Shown here: one piece after another, positions 33,393 to 41,587 of the stretch | Position numbering within the stretch: position 1 is the first letter of the stretch | Layout: each line of letters opens with the position of its first letter | DNA from: Nitratidesulfovibrio sp. SRB-5 | Lineage (GTDB): Bacteria > Desulfobacterota > Desulfovibrionia > Desulfovibrionales > Desulfovibrionaceae | Length of the DNA: 64,000 nucleotides | Direction of reading: 5' to 3' | Assembly (NCBI RefSeq): GCF_019931275.1 | Contig: NZ_JAIOTY010000002.1 | Span: 62,001-126,000, forward strand | The notes under the pieces: model-generated | The model's input: only the letters and a program-made list of their open reading frames with translations | What the model was told of the DNA's origin: nothing | The model's database searches: none | Translations under genes and position numbers: made by a program

Positions 33393-35543
33393 TTACTTCA
33401 GGTTTTCTGCCAGAAGTTCCGCAATGTGGCCGACCTTCATGCGGCTGCCGCGCTTTTCGGCGCCGCCGCGAATCTGCATGATGCAGCCGGGGCAGTCGGC
33501 CACCATGCGGGTGGCGCCGGTGGCTTCGGCGTTGTTCAGCTTCTTGTCCAGCAGTTCCTTGGACAGTTCCGGGAACTTCATGGAGAAGGTGCCGCCAAAG
33601 CCGCAGCACACCGCTTCTTCCTGGGCCGGGCAGTATTCCGAGCCGGAAGACGCGATGAGAGCGCGGGGCTGTTCCACCACGCCAAGGCCACGGCACAGGT
33701 GGCACGAGGAGTGGTAGGCCACCTTTTCGCCCTTGCCCTTGAAGTCGTCGGCGGTCATGCCGAGCACGTCATGGACGAAGGAGCTGAAGTCGATGACCTT
33801 GGAGGCGAACAGCTTCACCTTGCCCGTCATGTCGGTCTGCCCCGCCAGGATGTTGGGGTAGCCTTCCTTCAGGTGCGAGGCGCACGAGGCGCACAGGGTA
33901 AGGATGTAGTCGTACTTGGCCGCGTCGAACGCCATGACGTTCTGGCGCGCCACGTCGATGGTGGCCTGGCGTTCGGCCATCATCTGCACGGGCAGGCCGC
34001 AGCAGCTCTGGTCCATGGGGAAGTCCATCTCCACCCCGCGCGAGGCCAGAACCTTGACGGCGGCCTTCATCTGCTCGGGGTAGACGAAGTCCTGCACGCA
34101 GCCGGAGAACAGGGCCACGCGCAGCTTGGCGTTGCTGACGCGGGGACGGATGGTTTCCCATTCGTCGCGGAAGGCCTTGTCCGCAATGGCGGGCAGCGCG
34201 CGGAACCCGTGGTCCTTCATGAACATCTGCGGCAGGTGGCGCAGGTACGGGGTGCCGCCGGTGACCGGCTTCTGGGCGAACTTGCCGAAGCGCAGCAGGG
34301 TGTGGAAGAGCTTGCGGTTCTTCAGCACCTTGCCGAGCAGGGTGGCTTCAACGGGCGCGCCGTCCTCTTCGCTGAGGCGGGCGCGGATTTCCTTGATCAG
34401 GCGGGGCAGGTCGATGCCGCCCGCGCAGATGCTCTTGCACGATTCGCAGTTGATGCAGTTCTGCACCAGGTTGCGGGCCTTGTCCTTGCCGTGGAAGAAG
34501 TAGGTGAGGATGAGGCCGATGGCGCCGATGTAGATGTGGCCCATCTTGTGGCCGCCCACCAGGCGGTACACCGGGCACACGTTGGCGCACGCGCCGCAGC
34601 GCACGCAGCGCATCACCTGCGAGAACAGCGGGTCCTGGGCCAGGGCGCGGCGGCCGTTGTCCAGGAACACGATGTGCATTTCCTTCTTCTCGTCGGCGGC
34701 AGCCTTGCACTCGTTGGCACCGGTGATCCAGGTGACGTACGAGGTGATGGCCTGGCCGGTGGCGTTGCGGGGCAGCACGCGCAGCGACTTCAGGGCGTCG
34801 TTCAGGCTGGGGGTCAGCTTGTCCAGGCCGCACAGGGCCACGTGCACGCGGGGCAGCGTGGTGACGAGGCGCGCGTTGCCTTCGTTGGTGACCAGGCCGA
34901 TGGTGCCCGATTCCGCGATGGCGAAGTTGGCGCCAGAGATGCCCATGTCGGCGGTGGCGAAGTGCTGGCGCAGTTCGCGGCGGGCCACCTTCACCAGGCG
35001 CTGGATGTCCACTTCCTGCTTCTGCTTGGTCACCTCGGAGAAGAGGTCGGCCACCTGGTAGCGCGAAAGGTGGATGGCGGGCATGACCATGTGGGTCGGC
35101 CCTTCGTGGCGCAGCTGGATGATCCATTCGCCAAGGTCGGTCTCGATCACTTCAAGGCCGTCTTCCTCCAGGCGGTGGTTGAGCAGCGTTTCTTCCGCCG
35201 TCATGGACTTGGACTTGACGATCTTCTTGCAGTTCGAGTTCTTGGCGATGCGCGCGATGATCTCGTTGGCCTCGGCGGCGTCTTTCGCCATGTGCACCTT
35301 GACGCCGCGCTTCTCGGCTTCTGCCTTGAACTGGGCGTACAGGGAGTCCATGTTCTTCGCTGCGGCGTCCTTGGCGTCGGCCACTTCGGCGATCATGGCC
35401 TTTTCGTCCAGCCCGCGGAAGGCGTTGGCGCGGCTGACGGGGTAGGCCGTGGCGAACTTGTCCATGGCCTCGCGCAGAAACTCGTTGTCGAGGGATTCGC
35501 GCAGTTCCTTGCGGTATTCTTTCAGGGTCTTGGCGGTTTGCAT
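33393..35543 (-). CDS. LutB/LutA-type Fe-S oxidoreductase (LUD, ferredoxin and CCG domains)
   Basis: A 716-residue protein fusing parts normally separate in LutABC. Residues 1 to about 290 are a LUD domain (SKSMTAEETLLNHRLEEDGL, ADMGISGANFAIAESGTI). Two 4Fe-4S motifs follow: CVRCGACANVCP and CINCESCKSIC. The last 300 residues hold two CCG cysteine-rich modules (SGCVQDFV...SCCGLP, CASCASH; HSSCHLCRG...VCCGFGG, DCPGC), as in LutA/GlcF/HdrB, which bind further clusters. It corresponds to the last gene of the D. vulgaris organic-acid-oxidation operon and probably acts with LutC in oxidation of lactate to pyruvate. The start at 35543 has GGAGGAC and lies four bases after lutC, so coupling is likely. 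Confidence 0.88.
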   Translation of the reverse strand: MQTAKTLKEYRKELRESLDNEFLREAMDKFATAYPVSRANAFRGLDEKAMIAEVADAKDAAAKNMDSLYAQFKAEAEKRGVKVHMAKDAAEANEIIARIAKNSNCKKIVKSKSMTAEETLLNHRLEEDGLEVIETDLGEWIIQLRHEGPTHMVMPAIHLSRYQVADLFSEVTKQKQEVDIQRLVKVARRELRQHFATADMGISGANFAIAESGTIGLVTNEGNARLVTTLPRVHVALCGLDKLTPSLNDALKSLRVLPRNATGQAITSYVTWITGANECKAAADEKKEMHIVFLDNGRRALAQDPLFSQVMRCVRCGACANVCPVYRLVGGHKMGHIYIGAIGLILTYFFHGKDKARNLVQNCINCESCKSICAGGIDLPRLIKEIRARLSEEDGAPVEATLLGKVLKNRKLFHTLLRFGKFAQKPVTGGTPYLRHLPQMFMKDHGFRALPAIADKAFRDEWETIRPRVSNAKLRVALFSGCVQDFVYPEQMKAAVKVLASRGVEMDFPMDQSCCGLPVQMMAERQATIDVARQNVMAFDAAKYDYILTLCASCASHLKEGYPNILAGQTDMTGKVKLFASKVIDFSSFVHDVLGMTADDFKGKGEKVAYHSSCHLCRGLGVVEQPRALIASSGSEYCPAQEEAVCCGFGGTFSMKFPELSKELLDKKLNNAEATGATRMVADCPGCIMQIRGGAEKRGSRMKVGHIAELLAENLK

Positions 35544-35547
35544 CAGA

Positions 35548-36177
35548 CTAGTCCTCCAGCATCAGGATGTGCAGTTCCAGCGGACCGTGCACGCCGATGG
35601 CCAGCACGCGCTCGATGTCGGCGGTGCGGCTGGGCCCGGTGATGAACGCGGTGTAGCGCGGCGTGCCGGTGTTGATCAGCGCGTTGACTTCCCGCTCGGC
35701 GTCGAAGGCCGTGGCCTTGATGCGCGACTTGGGCAGGATGGCCATGTGGATCTCGCTGATCATGGAGGACAGGCGCAGTTCCTCGCTGGTGGAGTCGATG
35801 ACGCAGGTGCCGGTTTCGGCAATGGCCATGTCGGCATGGGCCACGCCGATGTCGATGCCCGCGAGATGGCCGCGCAGGCCCTCGCGGATGCATTTCACGC
35901 CGCGCTCGGCGCACAGGGCCGAGAAGGCGGCGTATTCGTCCTCGGTAAGGTTGGGGGCGGCCACAACCTTTTCCTGCTTGGTTTCGCACAGGGCCTCGGC
36001 CTTGTCCGAAAGCTTTTCCTCGCAGCCGGAAACCAGCAGCTGGCAGGCTTCCTTCTTGTCACAGACGTCGAGGGCGTAGGCGAAGGCCTCTTTCAGGTCC
36101 TTCAGTTCCACCACGGTGGCGCCGACCGCCTCGGCTTTCTCACGCATGAGCCGGGCAAGGTCATTGGTAGCACTCAT
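35548..36177 (-). CDS. LutC-like LUD domain protein
   Basis: A 209-residue LUD-domain protein (LutC/YkgG family). Visible features: MREKAEAVGATVVELKDL at the start, then VGVAHADMAIAETGTCVIDS, the conserved AETGT motif of this fold. RLSSMISEIHMAILPKS and FITGPSRTADIERVLAIGVHGP near the C-terminus match the end of LutC proteins. It is a subunit of the cytoplasmic L-lactate oxidation complex together with the Fe-S partner four bases downstream. The ATG at 36177 has GGGAG upstream. It is the penultimate gene of the operon; a 136-base gap separates it from the DRTGG gene. Confidence 0.88.
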   Translation of the reverse strand: MSATNDLARLMREKAEAVGATVVELKDLKEAFAYALDVCDKKEACQLLVSGCEEKLSDKAEALCETKQEKVVAAPNLTEDEYAAFSALCAERGVKCIREGLRGHLAGIDIGVAHADMAIAETGTCVIDSTSEELRLSSMISEIHMAILPKSRIKATAFDAEREVNALINTGTPRYTAFITGPSRTADIERVLAIGVHGPLELHILMLED

Positions 36178-36313
36178 CAGTACTCTCCCTTTGAAACGGA
36201 TTTACTGTGCAACGCGCCCTTCGGCGTCTGGCGGCGAAACGGGGTTTCGCCCGCGCCTTCGGGGCGGACGGCGCATGCGCGCCGCCAGGGCATTTCCTTC
36301 ATGTCGAAATGCT

Positions 36314-37375
36314 CTACTGAATGCCAAGTTGCGCCGTCAGCCGCGCTAGGTCCAGGGCATGCGCCACGAGGTCGGCCCCGCGGCGTATCTTGACCAGTTC
36401 GCGCAGCTTCTGGCTGTTCAGGATCTCTTCCATCTTCCGGGCCACGGTGTACGTGTCCTCGCGGACCACGACCACCGGAACCCCCAGCGCCTCTGACCTG
36501 GCGCGTATGATCTCATCGGGGGGGATGTTTCCGGTCAGGACCAGGCAAGGGCACTGCCCCTCCAGTGCGACGAGTTGCAGGTCCGTCCGGTCTCCGCCCA
36601 CGATGGTTGCGCAGTTGGCGTGCCGCCGAAAGTGCGCCATGAAGTTCTCCACCTGCATGGTGCCGATGAGGAACCCATCCACGATGCGGCTGGCCCGCGC
36701 CGTGCCCGAGACCATGCGACCGCCCAGGCGGTGCGCCAGCTCCGACACCTTGATGGCGTTGAGGAGCGGGTCGTTGGGCACGATGCCGAGCACGGGCACG
36801 CCCCGTTCCGCAAGGAACGGCACAAGCACCTCTTCGGCGTCGCGCAGGTAGCTTTCGGGCACGTCGTTGCACAGGACGCCCGCAAGGGCGTCTCCCAGCA
36901 GTTCCTTTGCGTACAGGATGGCATCGTAGTCGATGCCGTGGGCATACCGTTCCACCAGCAGCACCTTGAGCCCGAGACGCCGGACGACCGTGGGACCGTC
37001 CACGCCGCGCGCCTTGCCGGTGGTCAGGAATGCGCCGGCACCGCCCACCAGCATGGTGTCGTGCCCGCGCGACAGCGCCCCGTAGGCAGAGGCCACGCGC
37101 TCCAGCGCGTTGCCCCCCGACAGGGCGGCCGCCCGGATGTTGCCGGGCATGATTACGGGGGTGAGCACTTCGGGCGGGGCGGAAAGCCCCAGCACCTCCT
37201 GCACCAGCAGGGCGTCCTCGTCGCCGGTCTGTTCGTCCACGGTCCGGGGCAACGTTCCCAGGGGCTTCATGAAGCCCACGTTGCGTCCGGTCTGCCGCAG
37301 CGCAAGACCAAGCGCCATGCAGACAAGGTTTTTGCCTGCCCGAGCCGCCGTAGATCCGATGTAGATGCCCACCAT
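36314..37375 (-). CDS. P-loop/DRTGG protein resembling the Pta N-terminal half
   Basis: A 353-residue cytoplasmic protein with a BioD/CobQ-like P-loop N-terminus (VGIYIGSTAARAGKNLVCMAL, a degenerate Walker A) and a DRTGG domain at about 220-335, including FRRHANCATIVGGDRTDLQL and TGNIPPDEIIRARSEALGVP. The same two domains form the N-terminal regulatory part of the long Pta in this operon, so this looks like a paralogue without the catalytic domain. D. vulgaris has an equivalent gene in the same place. A role in controlling Pta or AckA is plausible but unproven. Start chosen at 37375 for fit to the fold; the ribosome binding site is weak and starts up to 37468 are possible. Confidence 0.75.
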   Translation of the reverse strand: MVGIYIGSTAARAGKNLVCMALGLALRQTGRNVGFMKPLGTLPRTVDEQTGDEDALLVQEVLGLSAPPEVLTPVIMPGNIRAAALSGGNALERVASAYGALSRGHDTMLVGGAGAFLTTGKARGVDGPTVVRRLGLKVLLVERYAHGIDYDAILYAKELLGDALAGVLCNDVPESYLRDAEEVLVPFLAERGVPVLGIVPNDPLLNAIKVSELAHRLGGRMVSGTARASRIVDGFLIGTMQVENFMAHFRRHANCATIVGGDRTDLQLVALEGQCPCLVLTGNIPPDEIIRARSEALGVPVVVVREDTYTVARKMEEILNSQKLRELVKIRRGADLVAHALDLARLTAQLGIQ

Positions 37376-37479
37376 GTCCGTTTGTCCGTTGTACGCAAGG
37401 CCGTGGGGTTGTCCGGGGGGTGCCTTGGGCCGTGGCCGCGGGCGGTATCCCCGGGGGCTCCGGGCCAAACCCGGAGAAA

Positions 37480-37516
37480 CCCCGCCGCACGGTCCTTGCG
37501 GAACCGCGCGGCGGGG
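37480..37516. terminator. Hairpin between ackA and the DRTGG gene
   Basis: CCCCGCCGC (37480-37488) pairs with GCGGCGGGG (37508-37516), with further pairing of GGTCC and GGAACC inside. It sits immediately after ackA on the operon strand. No T run, so it may be a partial terminator or an RNA-stabilising 3' structure. Confidence 0.5.
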
Positions 37517-37531
37517 AATGTCACGTGTCGC

Positions 37532-38746
37532 CTAGTTCTTGCCGTTCAGCACGGCAACAGTGGTCTGGGCGATTTCCAGTTCCTCGTTGGTGGGCACCAC
37601 CAGCACGGGCACGCGCTGGCCGGGCTTGCCGATGTGGCGCGCCTGGCCCGAACGCTTGGCGTTGACCGCCTCGTCGATGTCGATGCCCAGGATGTCCATG
37701 TCCTTGCACACCGCGGCGCGCACCAGGTCGTCGTTCTCGCCGATGCCGGCGGTGAACACGATGGCGTCCAGCTTGCCCACCACCACGGCGAACGAGCCGA
37801 TGTACTTGCGGATGCGGTAGACGAACATCTGGAAGGCCAGTTCGGCCATCTCGTCGCCCTTTTCACGGGCGGCGTGGATGTCGCGCATGTCGTTCATGCC
37901 GCAGATGCCCTTCAGGCCGCTCTGCTTGTTCATCACGGTGTCGATCTCGGCGCCGGACCAGTCCTTCTTTTCCATCAGGAAGGGGACGAGCGCGGGGTCG
38001 ATGTCGCCGCAGCGGGTGCCCATCATCAGGCCTTCCAGCGGGGTGATGCCCATGGTGGTGTCCACGCAACGGCCGTTCTTCACGGCGGCCATGGAGCACC
38101 CGTTGCCGAGGTGGCAGGTGATGATGTTCAGCTCGTCCAGGGGCTTGCCCAGGAACTCGGCGGTCTTCTTGGTGATGTAGCGGTGCGAGGTGCCGTGGAA
38201 GCCGTAGCGGCGGATGCGCAGCGTCTTGTACAGGTCGTAGGGCAGCGGATAAAGATACGCCTTCTTGGGCATGGTCTGGTGGAACTCGGTGTCGAACACG
38301 CCCACGGAAGGCGCGTGCGGGAAGAGTTCTTCCGCCACTTCGATGCCCGCGAGGTTGGCGGGGTTGTGCAGCGGGCCCAGCGGAATGTAGTCGCGGATGA
38401 TGCCCTTGGCCCATTCGTCGATCTTGACGGACTGCTTGATCTCTTCGCCGCCGAGCAGCACGCGGTGACCCACGGCGTAGATTTCGCCCTTGTCGGCGAT
38501 GACGCCCTTGTCGGCATCGGTGATCAGGTCCACAACTTTCTTCATGCCTTCGACATGATTGGCGAACGCCTGTTCGAGGACGATCTTTTCCTCGGCGTCG
38601 GTGTCCGGCTTGATCTTGTGGGTCAGTTTGCCCATGCCTTCGCCGATGCGCTCGACAAGACCGGAGCACAGGGCCTTCTCGGTGGTCATGTCGATGAGCT
38701 GGTACTTGATGGACGAGCTGCCGGAGTTGATGACGAGTACGTTCAT
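37532..38746 (-). CDS. ackA: Acetate kinase
   Basis: A 404-residue ASKHA-fold kinase converting acetyl phosphate and ADP to acetate and ATP, the substrate-level ATP step of lactate or pyruvate oxidation. Signatures: MNVLVINSGSSSIKYQL, the first family motif; VFDTEFHQTMP with the catalytic Asp; RYGFHGTSHRYI, the second motif; CHLGNGCSMAAVKNG, the phosphate loop; and FTAGIGENDDLVR near the C-terminus. Length is normal. The ATG at 38746 has AAAGGA upstream. It lies 379 bases downstream of pta on the same strand, and a structured repeat element occupies most of that gap, so differential expression of pta and ackA is possible. Confidence 0.95.
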   Translation of the reverse strand: MNVLVINSGSSSIKYQLIDMTTEKALCSGLVERIGEGMGKLTHKIKPDTDAEEKIVLEQAFANHVEGMKKVVDLITDADKGVIADKGEIYAVGHRVLLGGEEIKQSVKIDEWAKGIIRDYIPLGPLHNPANLAGIEVAEELFPHAPSVGVFDTEFHQTMPKKAYLYPLPYDLYKTLRIRRYGFHGTSHRYITKKTAEFLGKPLDELNIITCHLGNGCSMAAVKNGRCVDTTMGITPLEGLMMGTRCGDIDPALVPFLMEKKDWSGAEIDTVMNKQSGLKGICGMNDMRDIHAAREKGDEMAELAFQMFVYRIRKYIGSFAVVVGKLDAIVFTAGIGENDDLVRAAVCKDMDILGIDIDEAVNAKRSGQARHIGKPGQRVPVLVVPTNEELEIAQTTVAVLNGKN

Positions 38747-38860
38747 GCGGGTCTTTTCCTTTCGGGGTGTGGCCCTCCGGGCCGTGTGGGCGGTCCGGAG
38801 GGGCGGGTGCCGGGGGGAGTGTGGGCGGTCCCCCGGCTGTGGTTGCAGTGTCCGGGGCTA

Positions 38861-39097
38861 TTCCCAGATTGTCCTTTCGCCCGTTGGCTGCGTCAAACTT
38901 CGCCTTCCATTGCTTTGCTGTCCTTATCCGTAAGACTCGCGCTACGCGCTCGCCAAACGGCTAAGGCTCGGTCAAATACGAGAAGAGTACGCTCTGCGGT
39001 CGCCATCCGTAATGCTCGAAGACTCGCATAACGGCTGCCGCACTCCCTCATGGCAGGCTCGTTTTCCTTGCCAACGAACGAAAATCCTAATCTGGAA
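38861..39097 (+). repeat. Structured inverted-repeat element, copy C, between pta and ackA
   Basis: A 237-bp element closely matching copy A (1824-2049). The arms TTCCCAGATT (38861-38870) and AATCTGGAA (39089-39097) are the ends, followed inward by TTTCG/CGAAA and CCGTTGGC/GCCAACGA. The inner hairpin CCGTAATGC/GCATAACGG lies at about 39005-39034. It is given in the same orientation as copies A and B, so within the operon it is transcribed from its opposite strand. The outer stem has AGATT/AATCT where copy A has AAATT/AATTT, a compensated change. The apical loop of the left hairpin also differs between copies while staying pairable (GCG/CGC here). Confidence 0.85.
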
Positions 39098-39125
39098 ACA
39101 GCCCCAGGAAGATAGGGCGGTCAGC

Positions 39126-41240
39126 CTAGATGAGGCCCTTTTCGGCCTGCGCCTGAATGGCCGTGATGGCCACGGTGTTCACGATGTCGGGCACCGTGCA
39201 CCCGCGCGACAGGTCGTTGACGGGCTTGTTCAGGCCCTGCAGCACCGGGCCGATGGCCACGGCCCCGGCGGCGCGCTGCACGGCCTTGTAGGTGTTGTTG
39301 CCGGTGTTCAGGTCGGGGAAGATGAACACCGTGGCCTGGCCGGCCACCTGGCTGCCGGGCAGCTTGGTGCGCGCCACGTCCATGTCGATGGCGGCGTCGT
39401 ACTGCAACGGACCTTCCAGCAGGAGTTCCGGCGCGCGTTCCTTGGCGATGCGGGTGGCCTCGATGACCTTTTCCACGTCGGCGCCCTTGCCGGACGAGCC
39501 GGTGGAGTACGACAGCATGGCCACGCGCGGCTCGATGCCGAAGATGCGCGCGGTGTGGGCCGAGTTGATGGCGATTTCCGCCAGCTGTTCCGCCGTGGGG
39601 TTGGGGTTCACCGCGCAGTCGCCGAAGGCCAGCACGCGGTCCTTCAGGCACATCAGGAACACGCTGGACACGATGGAGAAGCCGGGCTTGGTCTTGATGA
39701 ACTCGAACGCCGGGCGGATGGTGTGCGCCGTGGTGTTGATGGAGCCGGAAACCATGCCTTCCGCGTCGCCCTTGTGCACCATCATGGTGCCGAAGTAGGT
39801 GACGTCGTTCATGGTGTCGCGGGCGCGTTCGATGCTGACGCCCTTGTGCTTGCGCAGTTCGAAGTAGGCCTGGGCGTATTCCTCGAACTTGGGCGACAGG
39901 TTGGGCTGGATGATCTGCACGCCGTCCAGGGCGATGCCCAGTTCGCTGACCTTGGCGCCCACCTTGTCGGCGTCGCCCAGCAGGATGATGTCGGCAACCT
40001 CGCGCCGGGCCAGGATGTCGGCGGCGCGCAGGATGCGTTCCTCCACCCCTTCGGGCAGCACGATGCGCATGCGGTTCTGCTTGGCGCGCTCGATCAGGTT
40101 GAACTCGAACATCATGGGCGTGATGCGGCTGGACTTGCGGTTGATCAGGCGGCGGCCCAGCTCCTGGCTGTCCACGGAACGCTCGAACAGGCCGAGGGCG
40201 GTGTTGATCTTGCGCTCGTTGTCCGGCTCGATCTTGCCGTACAGTTCGTTCAGGGTCTGGATGGTCTTGTAGGTGTGGTCCTTCACCGACAGGATGGGAA
40301 TGGGCACCCCGGTCCAGCCTTCGATGAGGCGGTGCACGTTGGGCGCGGGCTGGATGCCGCCGGTCAGCAGCATGCCCGAAATGTCGGGGTAGGCGCCGGA
40401 AAGGCGGGTGGCAAGGCCGGTGAGGATGATGTCCGAACGGTCGCCGGGGGTAATCACGAGGCACCCGGGGGTGACGTAGTCGAGGAAGTTGCCGATCTGC
40501 ATGGCGGCGATGACGTAATCGTCCACCAGGGTGTCCATGCGGCCGTGGCCGTACAGCACCTGGGCGTTCAGCCACTTCTTCACGTCGCCCATGGTGGGCT
40601 TGCCCAGGGTGGGTTCCTCGGGCACCACGTATACGGCCAGGGGGTTGGAGCAGTTGACCTTGCATTCAAGGCTGCTGATCACCACGTCGCGTTCGGCATC
40701 GGTGACCGAGGCGCGGTTGATCACGGCGGCCACGATGTCCAGCCCCTTTTCGTCCAGCAGGTCGATGGTCAGCTGGGTGGAGGCGACGATTTCGTGGGCG
40801 GTCTTCTGCTGGCCGTTGGCAACCACCATCACGGGGCAGCCCAGGTTGGCGGCGATGTCGGCGTTCAGGTCGAACTCGAAGGCGGCATCCTTGCCCAGAA
40901 AGTCGGTGCCCTCGCAGAGCACGAAGTCGTAACTGTCTTCCAGCTGCTTGTACTTCTTGAGAATGTTTTCAAGCAGCGTGGCGTGCTGACCGTTGTTGAT
41001 CAGCTCCCGGGCGTCCTGCAGCGAGTACGCGTAGGTGTCGGCCACGGGAATGTCGAGGTTGAAGTGGGTCAGGATGAGGTTGGTGTCGTGGTCCACCGCG
41101 TCCGTGACAGGCCGGTTGATGATGGGGCGGAAGAAGGCAACCTTGCGGATGTCGCGCAGCAATAGCTGCATCATGCCGAGCACCACGGCGGACTTGCCGC
41201 TCTTCGATTCCGTCGCGGTGATGTACAGATTGTTGGCCAT
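39126..41240 (-). CDS. pta: Phosphate acetyltransferase (long form)
   Basis: A 704-residue enzyme converting acetyl-CoA and phosphate to acetyl phosphate and CoA. Three parts: an N-terminal P-loop/BioD-like domain (ATESKSGKSAVVLG), a DRTGG domain at about 215-340 (GCLVITPGDRSDIILTGL), and the C-terminal catalytic PTA_PTB domain from about 375 (RIVLPEGVEERILRAADIL, then SGSINTTAHTIRPAFEFI and FIFPDLNTGNNTYKAVQ). This is the proteobacterial long Pta whose N-terminal parts allow allosteric control. The ATG at 41240 has AAGGAG upstream. A leader of about 350 bases after the GlcF-like gene contains hairpins and direct repeats. Confidence 0.95.
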   Translation of the reverse strand: MANNLYITATESKSGKSAVVLGMMQLLLRDIRKVAFFRPIINRPVTDAVDHDTNLILTHFNLDIPVADTYAYSLQDARELINNGQHATLLENILKKYKQLEDSYDFVLCEGTDFLGKDAAFEFDLNADIAANLGCPVMVVANGQQKTAHEIVASTQLTIDLLDEKGLDIVAAVINRASVTDAERDVVISSLECKVNCSNPLAVYVVPEEPTLGKPTMGDVKKWLNAQVLYGHGRMDTLVDDYVIAAMQIGNFLDYVTPGCLVITPGDRSDIILTGLATRLSGAYPDISGMLLTGGIQPAPNVHRLIEGWTGVPIPILSVKDHTYKTIQTLNELYGKIEPDNERKINTALGLFERSVDSQELGRRLINRKSSRITPMMFEFNLIERAKQNRMRIVLPEGVEERILRAADILARREVADIILLGDADKVGAKVSELGIALDGVQIIQPNLSPKFEEYAQAYFELRKHKGVSIERARDTMNDVTYFGTMMVHKGDAEGMVSGSINTTAHTIRPAFEFIKTKPGFSIVSSVFLMCLKDRVLAFGDCAVNPNPTAEQLAEIAINSAHTARIFGIEPRVAMLSYSTGSSGKGADVEKVIEATRIAKERAPELLLEGPLQYDAAIDMDVARTKLPGSQVAGQATVFIFPDLNTGNNTYKAVQRAAGAVAIGPVLQGLNKPVNDLSRGCTVPDIVNTVAITAIQAQAEKGLI

Positions 41241-41345
41241 GCATATCTCCTTGCGTGCCACTGGGCGGGCGCGACGAGGCGTCCGTGGATCATACATCGG
41301 CGGCACGGCCGCCGGTGTTTCCGGGCTTGGCCCGGTGAGCCAAAC

Positions 41346-41415
41346 GGCCCGCGGAACATTCCGCGGGGCCGAAATCCCCTGGCGGGGGGCCGCCGTTCGG
41401 CCCCCCGCCGGGGAA
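41346..41415. other. Two strong hairpins in the pta leader
   Basis: GGCCCGCGGAA (41346-41356) pairs with TTCCGCGGGGCC (ending 41370), and CCCCTGGCGGGGGGCC (41376 on) pairs with GGCCCCCCGCCGGGG (ending about 41413). On the operon strand they come 70-110 bases after the direct repeats and before pta. They may stall RNase or polymerase between the dehydrogenase and pta genes; no T run is seen. Confidence 0.55.
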
Positions 41416-41441
41416 TGATACCAGAGCGCGGCGCGGCATGC

Positions 41442-41541
41442 GCGCCCGATCGAAACTCTATAATCCATGGGGGTACGGCCAAGCCGCGCCCGATCGGAAC
41501 GCTATAATCCATGGGGCACGTCCAGGCCGCGCCCGATCAAC
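41442..41541. repeat. Two and a third copies of a 43-44-base direct repeat
   Basis: Units start GCGCCCGATC at 41442, 41486 and 41529. Units one and two share GATCGxAACxCTATAATCC and ATGGGG, with ends AAGCC and AGGCC; the third is only the first 10-13 bases. Each full unit carries TATAAT on the + strand, opposite to the operon. It is too short and too few to be a CRISPR. It could be a duplicated operator or a duplicated weak promoter. Confidence 0.75.
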
Positions 41542-41550
41542 AAATACATG

Positions 41551-41580
41551 ATCCGGGGCACGGCAGGCCGTGCCCCGGAT
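41551..41580 (-). terminator. Hairpin after the GlcF-like gene
   Basis: ATCCGGGGCACGGC and GCCGTGCCCCGGAT form a 13-14-bp perfect stem with almost no loop, eight bases from the GlcF-like stop. There is no T run, so it may be a processing or stability element rather than a full terminator. Confidence 0.5.
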
Positions 41581-41587
41581 GTCCATT

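Noticed and set aside
41442-41541. Possible CRISPR array
   Set aside because: Only two full units plus a fragment, with no unique spacers and no cas genes. It is a simple tandem duplication.
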